A stretch of DNA of 64,000 nt from Bradyrhizobium diazoefficiens (GTDB lineage Bacteria > Pseudomonadota > Alphaproteobacteria > Rhizobiales > Xanthobacteraceae). This document shows, piece after piece, positions 44,828 to 53,152 of this stretch. Each line of letters opens with the position of its first letter. Within the stretch, counting starts at the first letter, position 1. The translations under genes and the position numbers were made by a program. Location of the stretch: the NCBI RefSeq assembly GCF_018129965.1, contig NZ_JAFCKW010000008.1, forward strand, positions 124,001 through 188,000, read 5' to 3'. The notes beneath the pieces were generated by a model. It made no database searches. It worked only from the letters and a program-made list of their open reading frames with translations, and was not told where the DNA came from.

Positions 44828-45574
44828 TCAGAACTTGTAGGTCACGCCCGCGCCCACCAGCCATGGATCGATATGCGCATTGCCGGTGACCGGCAGGCCG
44901 CTGACGGTCGCGCTGTAGTCCGGACGCAGCCACAGCTTCTTGACGTCGACGTTGAGGCCCCAGTGCCGGTCGATCATGTAGTCGAAGCCGAACTGCACGG
45001 CGCCGCCCCAGGCGTTGCTGACGTGCAGGTTCGTGGTGGTGGCGACGATCGCGGGCGGCCCGACGATGGCGGCCGGCGCATTGGCGGCGGAGTTGTTGAA
45101 GAACACCGTGTAGTTCACGCCAGCGCCGACATACGGCTTGAACGCGCCGAAATTGTCGAAGTGATATTGCAGGGTCAGCGTCGGCGGCAGCAGCGTGGTC
45201 TTGCCGATCGGCAGGTTCGCGAGCGAGCCGGTGCCGCTGATAGAATGCCTGGTCACGCCGAGGATCAATTCGGCGGCGATGTTCTTGGTGAAGAAATAGC
45301 TGATGTCGAGCTCGGGAACGACCTGGTTGCTGATCGAGAGGCCTGAATTCGGCGACGACAGCGAGGGCACGCCCGCCACGTTCACGGTCGAGCCACCGGC
45401 ATCCGGCAACACGCCGAGCACGCGCAAGCGCACCATCCACGGATTGAAGCTTTCCGCCGGCGGCGGCGCCTTCTTGTAAACCGGCAAATCGGCGGCCTGA
45501 GCCGCGGCAAAAGTCCCCGCGAGCACCGCGCCGAATGTCGCAAGCCGCGCCAAATTCTTCATCCTTATCTGCAT
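44828..45574 (-). CDS. OmpW-family outer-membrane beta-barrel protein
   Basis: A 248-residue precursor. The signal peptide ends AAAQA (residue 27) and is followed by ADLPVYKK. The mature part has the OmpW pattern: FNPWMVRLRVLGVLPD at the N-terminus, LTLQYHFDNFGAFKPYVGAGVNYT in the middle and the terminal Phe of GAGVTYKF needed for BAM insertion. It is probably a small 8-stranded channel for hydrophobic compounds. GGGGACTGCA precedes ATG 45574. Confidence 0.85.
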   Translation of the reverse strand: MQIRMKNLARLATFGAVLAGTFAAAQAADLPVYKKAPPPAESFNPWMVRLRVLGVLPDAGGSTVNVAGVPSLSSPNSGLSISNQVVPELDISYFFTKNIAAELILGVTRHSISGTGSLANLPIGKTTLLPPTLTLQYHFDNFGAFKPYVGAGVNYTVFFNNSAANAPAAIVGPPAIVATTTNLHVSNAWGGAVQFGFDYMIDRHWGLNVDVKKLWLRPDYSATVSGLPVTGNAHIDPWLVGAGVTYKF

Positions 45575-45758
45575 TGCAGTCCCCTTCAGCCAAATCTGCG
45601 CGCTTCAACACGCGACATGAGCGTCAGAGCAGAATGCGAAGGGTGAAGGATTTGACGCCGATCAAATCGAGACGGCCGGCACCATGATTTGGCCACGACG
45701 TTGCAGATGTGTCACGCCTGATGCGAGGCGATCGCGCAGGATAATACCGCGCCGGTAT

Positions 45759-46028
45759 TTACGGGCGGTCGGGATGGTTCAGCATGTACTCGCCAAGATC
45801 ACGCTGGCGACGGTCGGCGCGCGCCGTGGCGGCGCTGCGCTGGACGTCACGATCCTTGCGGCAGGCCACATATTCGGGCGAGCCCTGCGCATAGCCGCGG
45901 CTCAGGCAGACCGCATCGTCATCGTCGCCACCCATCGCCACCGGCGTCTGGTAGCGCGCGGAGCAGGCGGAGAGAGCAAGGGCGAGCAGGGCCGCTACAA
46001 GAAAACGCGGCGCGATGGCGGATGGCAT
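45759..46028 (-). CDS. Small lipoprotein
   Basis: An 89-residue protein with the lipobox LSAC (Cys22) after a hydrophobic stretch, so it is an acylated envelope protein. The mature 67 residues contain an acidic GGDDDDA run and two Cys (VCLSRGY, VACRKD), probably one disulfide. AGGGGA precedes ATG 46028. Function unknown. Confidence 0.7.
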   Translation of the reverse strand: MPSAIAPRFLVAALLALALSACSARYQTPVAMGGDDDDAVCLSRGYAQGSPEYVACRKDRDVQRSAATARADRRQRDLGEYMLNHPDRP

Positions 46029-46100
46029 ACGAGGTCCCCTGTTGGCCGGCCTTGTTTAGCCCGGAATGAGGAGAATGTAAGTCCCCTGCCCCCGTTCCCG

Positions 46101-46139
46101 TCCGCTGTCATTCCCCCGCGGACGGGGGATGACAGCGGA
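46101..46139. repeat. Short palindromic repeat
   Basis: TCCGCTGTCAT (46101-46111) is the exact complement of ATGACAGCGGA (46129-46139). An inner CCCCCG/CGGGGG stem lies between. The outer arms reappear at 51712-51870, so it is a member of the same CCGCTGTC repeat family. It sits just past the prpE stop. Confidence 0.75.
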
Positions 46140-46146
46140 GACAGCG

Positions 46147-48057
46147 TTACACCCGTCCCTTCAGCGCATCGCCGATCTCGTCCAGCGCCCTGGGGTCCTC
46201 GATCGTCGCCGGCATGGTCCAGGTGTCGCCGTCGGCGATCTTCTTGATGGTGCCCCTCAGGATCTTGCCGGAGCGCGTCTTGGGCAGGCGGCCGACGGTG
46301 ATGGCGAGCTTGAACGCGGCGACGGGACCGAGCTTGTCGCGCACCAGCGCAACGATCTCCTTCTCGATCTCGGCGGGCGCGCGGCTCACGCCGGCCTTGA
46401 GCACCAGGAAGCCGCAGGGCACCTCGCCCTTGATCGCATCCTTGACGCCGAGCACGGCGCATTCGGCGACATCCGGATGCGAGGCCAGGATCTCCTCCAT
46501 GCCGCCGGTGGAGAGACGATGGCCGGCGACATTGATGATGTCGTCGGTGCGGCCCATCACGAAGACATAGCCGTCCTCGTCCTTGTAGCCGGCGTCCGAG
46601 GTCTTGTAGTAGCCGGGAAACTCGTTGAGATAGGCGTCCCTGAAGCGGTCGTCCTGATTCCACAGCGTGGGCAGGCAGCCCGGCGGCATCGGCAGCTTGA
46701 TGACGATCGAGCCCATGGTGTTCGCCCCGACCGGCTTGGCCGCCTCGTCCACCACGTCGACCCGGTAGCCCGGCATCGGCACCGTCGGCGAGCCGTGCTT
46801 GACCGGCAGCATGCCGAGGCCGACCGGATTGCCGGCGATGCACCAGCCGGTCTCGGTCTGCCACCAATGGTCGATCACCGGCACCTTCAACTGCTGCTCG
46901 GCCCATTCCACCGTCGGCGGATCGGCACGTTCGCCGGCCAGGAACAGCGTGCGGAATTTCGACAGATCGTATTTCCGGATAAATTGTCCGTCCGGATCCT
47001 CCTTCCGTATCGCCCGGAATGCGGTCGGTGCCGTGAACAAGGCCACTGCCTTGTGCTCGCTGATGACGCGCCAGAACGCGCCAGCGTCGGGCGTTCCGAC
47101 CGGCTTGCCCTCGTACATGATCGAGGTCGCACCGTGCAGCAGAGGGCCGTAGATGATGTAGCTGTGACCGACCACCCAGCCGATGTCGGAGCCGCACCAC
47201 CAGACCTCGCCGGGCTTGATGCCATAGAGATTGAACATCGACCACTTCAGTGCGACGAGATGGCCGCCATTGTCGCGTACGACGCCCTTGGGGATGCCCG
47301 TGGTGCCCGATGTGTAGAGGATGTAGAGCGGATCGGTGGCGGCGACCGGCACGCAAGGCGCCTTCTTTTCGTCGTTCATCGCCTTGCGGCGCAGGCTCGC
47401 CCAATCGTAGTCGCGGCCGGGCGAGAGGTCGCAGACCAGCTGCGGACGTTGCAGCACGATGCAGGCCTTCGGCCTCACGCTGGCGAGCCTGATCGCCTCG
47501 TCGAGCAGCGGCTTGTACTGCACGATGCGACCGGGCTCGATGCCGCAGCTCGCGGACAGGATCAGCTTCGGCTGGGCGTCGTCGATACGGGTAGCAAGCT
47601 CCTTCGCCGCAAAGCCGCCGAACACCACCGAATGCACCGCGCCGATGCGCGCGCAGGCAAGCATCGCGACCACCGCCTCCGGGACCATCGGCATGTAGAG
47701 GACGACGCGGTCGCCCTTGGCGACGCCGAAATCCCGCATGATCGCGGCAAGCACCTGCACTTCGGCCAGCAGCTCGGCATAGGTGAATTTGGTGACCGAG
47801 TTGGTCAGCGGCGAATCGTGGATCAGCGCCACCTGGTCGGCGCGGCCGCGTTCGACGTGACGGTCGAGCGCGTTGTAGCAGGTGTTGACCACGCCGCCCG
47901 CGAACCAGCGGCCATAGACGCCCTGCGAGGCATCGAAGACCCTTGTCGGCGGCTCGATCCAGTCGATCTCCTTGGCCGCCTCGGCCCAAAACCCCTCCGG
48001 ATCGGCCAGCGAGCGCGCATGGACCTCGTGATAGAGGCTCTTTCCCTGGACATTCAT
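46147..48057 (-). CDS. prpE: Propionyl-CoA synthetase
   Basis: A 636-residue AMP-forming short-chain acyl-CoA synthetase. YTSGTTGIPKG (P-loop), DHWWQTETGW (adenine motif), YYKTSDAGY, DIINVAGHRLSTGGME (hinge) and RSGKILRGTIK (catalytic Lys) are all present. The N-terminal YHEVHARSLADPEGFWAE and the shorter length than Acs favour PrpE. It makes propionyl-CoA, and perhaps acetyl-CoA, in the cytoplasm. ATG 48057 chosen; the 17 residues upstream are unlike the family. Confidence 0.87.
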   Translation of the reverse strand: MNVQGKSLYHEVHARSLADPEGFWAEAAKEIDWIEPPTRVFDASQGVYGRWFAGGVVNTCYNALDRHVERGRADQVALIHDSPLTNSVTKFTYAELLAEVQVLAAIMRDFGVAKGDRVVLYMPMVPEAVVAMLACARIGAVHSVVFGGFAAKELATRIDDAQPKLILSASCGIEPGRIVQYKPLLDEAIRLASVRPKACIVLQRPQLVCDLSPGRDYDWASLRRKAMNDEKKAPCVPVAATDPLYILYTSGTTGIPKGVVRDNGGHLVALKWSMFNLYGIKPGEVWWCGSDIGWVVGHSYIIYGPLLHGATSIMYEGKPVGTPDAGAFWRVISEHKAVALFTAPTAFRAIRKEDPDGQFIRKYDLSKFRTLFLAGERADPPTVEWAEQQLKVPVIDHWWQTETGWCIAGNPVGLGMLPVKHGSPTVPMPGYRVDVVDEAAKPVGANTMGSIVIKLPMPPGCLPTLWNQDDRFRDAYLNEFPGYYKTSDAGYKDEDGYVFVMGRTDDIINVAGHRLSTGGMEEILASHPDVAECAVLGVKDAIKGEVPCGFLVLKAGVSRAPAEIEKEIVALVRDKLGPVAAFKLAITVGRLPKTRSGKILRGTIKKIADGDTWTMPATIEDPRALDEIGDALKGRV

Positions 48058-48449
48058 TCCCGCGCTCCCGTTTCGTTTATTTCCCTGACCCTGACCTGAC
48101 GGCAGCACTGGCGTCCCGCCATGACCCGGATCAAGTACCGGCCGTGTTTGGAGGCTATTTTCCCGGGAACGGGCCGCGGTTCAAGCTGAAAAGGACCCAT
48201 CTTCTGCCTCTTCCCGTTCTGACGGGGCGCGACGAGCTTCGCTCGCGCCGAGAGCGCCGGGATGAGGGCCCTCTCTGCGAATGCAGTGAGATCTGGACTC
48301 GCGGAGAGTCCTCCTCAGCCGGAATTTGCCCTCGCAAATTCCGGACGCAGCGCCTCGCTGAGATCGCGGATCGCCTTCGCGTTGTCACCATGCGGATAAT
48401 AGGTCACGCCGCGTGCCGGACCAGGCCTACGCATAGGCGAGCATCACCG
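48058..48449. other. Gap with a possible gene relic and hairpin
   Basis: A 39-codon minus-strand frame (48434-48315) reads GVTYYPHGDNAKAIRDLSEALRPEFARANSG, which looks like real protein but has no good start and no family I can name. It is probably a relic. An 11-bp perfect inverted repeat with a 4-base loop (48319-48344, CCGGAATTTGC/GCAAATTCCGG) covers its end. The rest shows nothing clear. Confidence 0.4.
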
Positions 48450-49226
48450 CTAGTAGCCGTCCACCCCGTTCAGCCGCTGCAACCGCTCCTTCATCGCATT
48501 CTTTAGGTCGTACCCGGGCCGCCCGTATCCGGCATTGCGGCGCGCGATGAAATCGTCCTGCTCACGCTGGAGCGCCCTGGCCTCGCCTGCGTTGCGCGCG
48601 TCCCGGACCGCGCGCGCATGCGATGCGAAAACCTCGCGGTCGAGATCGGCAAGCTCGCGATTGCCGCAGATCGCCTTCTCCACGGCGCGGGTCGCATTCC
48701 GGCAATTGAAGCTCGGCTTGCCCGCCACTGCCATCTGCGCCCCGATCAGCTCCAGCTCGCGGGCCATCGCCTTGTGATTGGCCCTGGCCCTCTCGTGGTT
48801 CGGATCGATCTTCAGCGCTGCGCCGAAATCCTGCACGGCCTTGGGCTTGTCGCCCTTCTTCAGCCAGAGTTCGCCACGGGCGTTGAAGACGTCGGCAAGC
48901 GAAGGATCCAGTAAGAGAGCGCGGCTGTCGTCGGCGATGGCACGGTCGATCTGGTCGTGCCGCGCCAGAAACGCACCGCGCGCGACCAGCGCCCTAATCA
49001 GATCGGCCTTCGCCGTCTTCTCATTGTCGATCACGGCCGCGCAGGCGGTGGCGACCTTGTCCACGTCATCCGAAGAGGTCGCGGCAAGGCAAGGCGCGAT
49101 GTCGACCTGCGCGACGGCCGCTGGCTCCCCGCCGGTCGCAGCATAAACCGGCTCATGAGCTGCGCTGAACGACAGCACGTAGAGCACCAAGGCGCCTGAC
49201 AGGTGAACGAGATTTTGAAATCGCAT
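48450..49226 (-). CDS. Periplasmic TPR protein with LprI-like C-terminal domain
   Basis: A 258-residue protein with a signal peptide to about residue 30. TPR-like helices follow (ALVARGAFLARHDQIDRAI, ADVFNARGELWLKKGDKPKA, VQDFGAALKIDPNHERARA). The C-terminal unit (FNCRNATRAVEKAICGNREL, then ADLDREV) matches the LprI/DUF1311 domain, whose founder inhibits lysozyme. It may bind lysozyme or envelope proteins. ATG 49226 is used because the longer frame adds residues before a good signal peptide. Confidence 0.75.
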   Translation of the reverse strand: MRFQNLVHLSGALVLYVLSFSAAHEPVYAATGGEPAAVAQVDIAPCLAATSSDDVDKVATACAAVIDNEKTAKADLIRALVARGAFLARHDQIDRAIADDSRALLLDPSLADVFNARGELWLKKGDKPKAVQDFGAALKIDPNHERARANHKAMARELELIGAQMAVAGKPSFNCRNATRAVEKAICGNRELADLDREVFASHARAVRDARNAGEARALQREQDDFIARRNAGYGRPGYDLKNAMKERLQRLNGVDGY

Positions 49227-49327
49227 GCTTGTTGCAGTCGGAGCTCTTGCCTTGAGACGGCACAATCCATCATACGGCCGATTGGTGCTAGCTTGTGGCA
49301 CGGCTCATATCGGTTTCGGGGACTACC

Positions 49328-50872
49328 TTGTCGACATTCGAATGGATCATCGCACTTCTGCTCGGCGCCGTTGCATTATCGGCGCTGGCGCGGCGGATCA
49401 AGGTCCCCTACCCGACCTTTCTCGCCATCGGCGGCGCGCTGATCGCCTTCGTGCCGAACAGTCCGTCCTGGACCCTCGAACCCGACCTGGCATTGGCGCT
49501 TTTTGTCGCACCGGTGCTGCTGGACGCCGCTTTCGACACGTCGCTGCGCGACTTGCGCAACAATTGGGTTCCGGTCTCGACCCTGGTGGTGGCTGCGGTG
49601 GGCCTGACCACATTGGGTGTCGCCTATGTCGCGCACCGGATGATGCCGGATATGCCCTGGGCTGCCGCGATCGCGCTCGGCGCCATCGTGGCACCACCGG
49701 ATGCCGCAGCCGCGGTCGCGATCCTGAGCCAGGTCAAGCTGCCCCACCGCATGGTGAAGGTGCTGGAAGGCGAGAGCCTGCTCAATGACGCCAGCGCGCT
49801 CCTGATCTATCGCATTGCCGTCGGCGCGGTCATCATGGAGCACCTGACATGGAGCGAGGTCGCGCCGACGATCGCGCTCGCGCTGGTCGGCAGTGTCCTC
49901 GCCGGCTTCGTCGCAGGGCGCATCACACCGCTCCTGATGGAACGCATGAAGGAAGCGCACAGCGCTATCATCGTGCAGTTTGCCACCACCTTCATGGTCT
50001 GGATCGCCGCCGAGCATCTCGGCCTCTCCGGCATTCTCACCATCGTCGTCTACGCCATCACCATGGCGCGCACCGCGGCCGCGCGGATGCCGGCACGGCT
50101 GCGGGTACCGTCCTATGCGGTGTGGGAGACGATGGTGTTCGTGCTCAACGTGCTCGCCTTCATGCTGATCGGTATGCAGATGCGCCCGATCTGGACACGG
50201 CTGAACGTGGATGTGCGCTGGGAGTATTGCGTGGCGGCAGGCTGGATCCTGCTCACGGTGGTTCTGGTCCGGCTGTTGTGGATCACCTTCTACCGCGCCA
50301 CCCTGCGCGTGCTGATCGCGCGCCGGATCTATCATCCCAGGGATCCCAAGGCCGTGGTCTCGCCCAAGGGCGGCCTCATCATCTCCTGGTGCGGCATGCG
50401 TGGCCTCGTCACGCTGGCCACCGCCTTCGCGCTTCCCGCGAACTTCCCCTATCGCGACTTCATCGTCTTCATCGCCTTCGCGGTGGTGCTGGGATCGCTG
50501 GTGATCCAGGGCCTGACGCTGCGGCCGCTGATTCTGGCGTTCGGCCTCAAGGACGACGATCCCGTCGGGATCGAGGTCGCGCGGGCCCGCACCGTCGCCT
50601 TTCGCGCGGCGCTGGACGCCATCGAGGATGATCCGTCGGAAGAGGCCGAGATCCTGCGGCTCGAATACCGTGCTCTCCTGCTGCAGGCCGACGACGATCC
50701 GAACGGCGGCATCGCCAGCGGTGAACTGCCCGCCGATCCCCTGCGCCGCCGCGCCATCGAGGCCGCGCGAAAATCGATCTTCGCCCTGCGCGCCACCGAG
50801 GTGATCGGCGACGACGCGTTTCACAGGATCGAGCAAGAGCTCGATCGCGCGGAATTGAGCGCGGGGGGATGA
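49328..50872 (+). CDS. CPA1-type Na+/H+ antiporter (NhaP-like)
   Basis: A 514-residue protein with about 12 membrane helices, then a roughly 100-residue cytoplasmic tail. LEGESLLNDASALLIYRIA carries the ND pair of the ion site, and the helix before it has APPDAAAAVAIL. WCGMRGLVTLATAFALP matches the conserved Arg helix. It exchanges Na+ (or K+) for H+ to control internal pH. TTG 49328 has GGGGA upstream and gives a normal N-terminus. The upstream start at 49295 is weaker. Confidence 0.85.
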   Translation: MSTFEWIIALLLGAVALSALARRIKVPYPTFLAIGGALIAFVPNSPSWTLEPDLALALFVAPVLLDAAFDTSLRDLRNNWVPVSTLVVAAVGLTTLGVAYVAHRMMPDMPWAAAIALGAIVAPPDAAAAVAILSQVKLPHRMVKVLEGESLLNDASALLIYRIAVGAVIMEHLTWSEVAPTIALALVGSVLAGFVAGRITPLLMERMKEAHSAIIVQFATTFMVWIAAEHLGLSGILTIVVYAITMARTAAARMPARLRVPSYAVWETMVFVLNVLAFMLIGMQMRPIWTRLNVDVRWEYCVAAGWILLTVVLVRLLWITFYRATLRVLIARRIYHPRDPKAVVSPKGGLIISWCGMRGLVTLATAFALPANFPYRDFIVFIAFAVVLGSLVIQGLTLRPLILAFGLKDDDPVGIEVARARTVAFRAALDAIEDDPSEEAEILRLEYRALLLQADDDPNGGIASGELPADPLRRRAIEAARKSIFALRATEVIGDDAFHRIEQELDRAELSAGG

Positions 50873-50929
50873 TCTCAAGGGGAGAGGGAGGCCATTGAAC
50901 CAAATGCCGCCTCTCCCGACTCATTCCTC

Positions 50930-51700
50930 ATGACGACATTGACCGACGACCGTCGTGTCCGCGCGCGTGATGCGTCGCCTGCACGATATTTTTATCTCCA
51001 TATGGCCCTGGCCTGTGCCGCCACCGCATTTCTGGGCTTCGCGCCGACTTATTGGGCGCCCCTCGCGAACCGGACATTGTCCGCCAGCCCCGTGATTCAT
51101 TTTCACGGTTTTTTGTTCTTTACCTGGTCTGTCTATTTCGTGATCCAGACCTGGCTCGCGGCTTCGGGCCGCGTGGCCAATCACCGCGCGCTCGGCATTG
51201 CCGGCGTTTCGCTCGCCACGGCGATGACGATCTTCGGCTTCCTCGCCTCGGTGCATGTGATGCAGCACTCCGCCGCGCTCGGGCAGAGAGACGCCGGCAT
51301 CGCCTTCTCGATCGTGCCGATGAGCGGCATCGCGTTCTTCGCGGTGGTGTTCGTGCTTGCGATCATGAAAAATCGCAAGCCGGAAATTCACAAGCGCCTG
51401 ATGCTGCTCGCCGCGGTCTCGATCCTCGATGCCGCGATCGCGCGCTGGTTTCTCACCTTCCTCGCGCCTCCCGGGCCACCCGGCCCGCCGCCGGTGCCGG
51501 TGACGATCGCGCCGGCCGTAGTGGCTTCGCTGCTGCTCGTCGTCGCCATGGTACGCGACTGGCGCAGCGAAGGCCGTGTGCATCCAGTCTACATTTACGG
51601 CACGCTCGCGATGCTGGCGGTGAAAGTGCTGAACTGGCCGGTCAGCGAGTCCGCGGCGTGGCATGCGTTCGCCGGCGGGATTCTGGCACTGGCGCAGTAG
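50930..51700 (+). CDS. Multi-pass membrane protein of unknown function
   Basis: A 256-residue protein with about seven helices: HMALACAATAFLGFAPTYW, VIHFHGFLFFTWSVYFVIQ, GIAGVSLATAMTIFGFLAS and others. Conserved-looking His residues (HFHGF, SVHVMQH, EIHKR) could bind haem or metal, but this is speculative. A Pro-rich periplasmic or cytoplasmic loop (PPGPPGPPPVP) is unusual. It starts 57 bases after the antiporter. No family name assigned. Confidence 0.65.
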   Translation: MTTLTDDRRVRARDASPARYFYLHMALACAATAFLGFAPTYWAPLANRTLSASPVIHFHGFLFFTWSVYFVIQTWLAASGRVANHRALGIAGVSLATAMTIFGFLASVHVMQHSAALGQRDAGIAFSIVPMSGIAFFAVVFVLAIMKNRKPEIHKRLMLLAAVSILDAAIARWFLTFLAPPGPPGPPPVPVTIAPAVVASLLLVVAMVRDWRSEGRVHPVYIYGTLAMLAVKVLNWPVSESAAWHAFAGGILALAQ

Positions 51701-51711
51701 GCGGACACAAA

Positions 51712-51870
51712 CTCCGCTGTCGTCCCGGACAAGCGAAGCGCAGATCCGGGACCCATAACCACAGGATCGAATTTGACGAAGACTCGGAGTTGCCGGCTCG
51801 CACAAAAACTCCTCCCTGTGCTTATGGGTCCCGGGGTTAGCGCTTTGCGCGCCCCGGTACGACAGCGGAG
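51712..51870. repeat. Long palindromic repeat element
   Basis: Outer arms CTCCGCTGTCGTCCCGG and CCCCGGTACGACAGCGGAG pair with few mismatches. The inner arms CCGGGACCCATAA and TTATGGGTCCCGG pair as well. The element fills the space between two convergent genes and shares its outer arms with 46101-46139. Confidence 0.8.
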
Positions 51871-51877
51871 ATTGGAG

Positions 51878-52684
51878 CTACGCCCCCGCCTTGCACGTGA
51901 TCCCGCCGTCCACCACCAGTTCAATTCCCGTCACATATTTCGACTCGTCCGACGCCAGGAACAGCGCGGCATTGGCGACGTCGAAAGCATCGCCCATATG
52001 GCCCATCGGCACCTGCGCATCCCGCGCGCGCCACATCGCCTCGACGTCGCCCTTGGCGTAACTGTTGGCAATACCCGCCGAGTGCTCCACCATCGGCGTC
52101 TTCATCAGGCCGGGCAGGATCGCGTTCACGCGCACATGATGCCGCGCGAACTCGATCGCGGTGGTGCGTGTCATCTGGTTCATCGCAGCCTTCGAGGCGC
52201 CATATGTGACGTAGGAAAGGCCCAAATGGCGGATCGAGGCGATCGAGGAGATGTTGATGATCGAGCCGCCGCCCTGCTTCACCATGAGCGGGATGACGTG
52301 CTTCATGGCGAAAGAGGCGCTCTTGAGGTTGACGCTGAAGACGCGGTCCCAACTTTCTTCCGTCACCTCGACCACGCTGCCCATCTCGGCGATGCCGACA
52401 TTGTTGTCGAGCACGTCGATGCGGCCGTGGGCTTTGAGGCACGCGCTGACCATCGCTTCGACCTCGCTCGCGCGGGAGACATCGGCCGTGAACGCGGTTG
52501 CCTTGCCGCCCTCACCGGTAATGATATTAACGGTCTCCGCGGCTGCTTCGCCATTGCGGTCGACGCAAAACACCTGCGCGCCCTCGCGCGCGAAGGTCAC
52601 CGCGGTCGCCTTGCCGTTGCCCCAGCCGGGGCCAATCGAGCCGGCGCCCACCACCATCGCCACCTTGCCCTTGAGCCGGTCCAT
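51878..52684 (-). CDS. Short-chain dehydrogenase/reductase
   Basis: A 268-residue classical SDR with an NAD(P)-binding loop GAGSIGPGWGNG, a variant with a short insert relative to TGxxxGxG. NNVG replaces NNAG. Catalytic Ser lies in INISSIASI, and Tyr and Lys in YGASK. Oxidises or reduces an alcohol/ketone, substrate unknown. FCVDRN after the second strand has an Asp, favouring NAD(H). The C-terminal VVDGGITCKAGA is standard. Confidence 0.88.
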   Translation of the reverse strand: MDRLKGKVAMVVGAGSIGPGWGNGKATAVTFAREGAQVFCVDRNGEAAAETVNIITGEGGKATAFTADVSRASEVEAMVSACLKAHGRIDVLDNNVGIAEMGSVVEVTEESWDRVFSVNLKSASFAMKHVIPLMVKQGGGSIINISSIASIRHLGLSYVTYGASKAAMNQMTRTTAIEFARHHVRVNAILPGLMKTPMVEHSAGIANSYAKGDVEAMWRARDAQVPMGHMGDAFDVANAALFLASDESKYVTGIELVVDGGITCKAGA

Positions 52685-52710
52685 CGCGTTTCTCCCGTGT
52701 TTTTGTTCTT

Positions 52711-52781
52711 GTAGCCCGGATGGAGCGTAGCGAAATCCGGGGCGACTATTCCCGGATTACGCTTCGCACCATCGGGGCTAC
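52711..52781. repeat. Palindromic GTAGCCCGGATGGAGC repeat
   Basis: GTAGCCCGGATGGAGCGTAG (52711 onward) pairs with the opposite arm CGCTTCGCACCATCGGGG plus CTAC, ending at 52781. This kind of repeat is widespread between genes in many proteobacteria. Its right end supplies the TAG stop codon of the DUF1850 gene (52780-52778). Confidence 0.8.
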
Positions 52782-53152
52782 GGGTCGCAAATTTTCATCG
52801 TCGTGACGTTAGCACCAATGGGATGCCCGACAATCGCGGATAGGGTCCGGCATGTCCCATCATGGCATAGCCGCCATTCGCCCGCAGCGCCGGAATTGCC
52901 CAGCACCACCTCCGGCATCGGCGCGCGCTGCGGCTGCCATTGAAACCAGCCGTCGACGAGGCGCGCCTCGGGCGGCGGCTCCATGCCCGGGCCGGTGCCC
53001 TTGACGCGGGCCTGCACCAGTTCGAGGCCGGCCGCGGTGACGCGCCAGTCTTCCTGCCAGTCGACCTTCGCGATCGAATGCGTCCACACCAGCGTGAAGG
53101 CGGACAGCGCGAGCGCCTTGACGCCTCCCGCTGTTGCGAAGCAGAGGCTCAC
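52778..53152 (-). CDS. DUF1850 protein of TAXI-TRAP operon
   Basis: A 124-residue protein with an N-terminal hydrophobic segment (VKALALSAFTLVWTHSIAK), then FTLVWTHSIAKVDWQEDW, the HS..VxWQEDWRV core of DUF1850. The domain is found almost only beside TRAP permeases and is of unknown function. GTG 53152 overlaps the permease stop (GTGA). Two Cys near the end (LCHDGTC) may form a disulfide. The stop codon is provided by a palindromic repeat. Confidence 0.82.
   Translation of the reverse strand: MSLCFATAGGVKALALSAFTLVWTHSIAKVDWQEDWRVTAAGLELVQARVKGTGPGMEPPPEARLVDGWFQWQPQRAPMPEVVLGNSGAAGEWRLCHDGTCRTLSAIVGHPIGANVTTMKICDP

Noticed and set aside
46129..48099. 656-codon plus-strand open frame
   Set aside because: Antisense to prpE, which has all ANL motifs; the opposite translation shows no domain.
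49376..50878. 500-codon minus-strand open frame
   Set aside because: Antisense to the Na+/H+ antiporter, whose membrane helices and ND site are clear.
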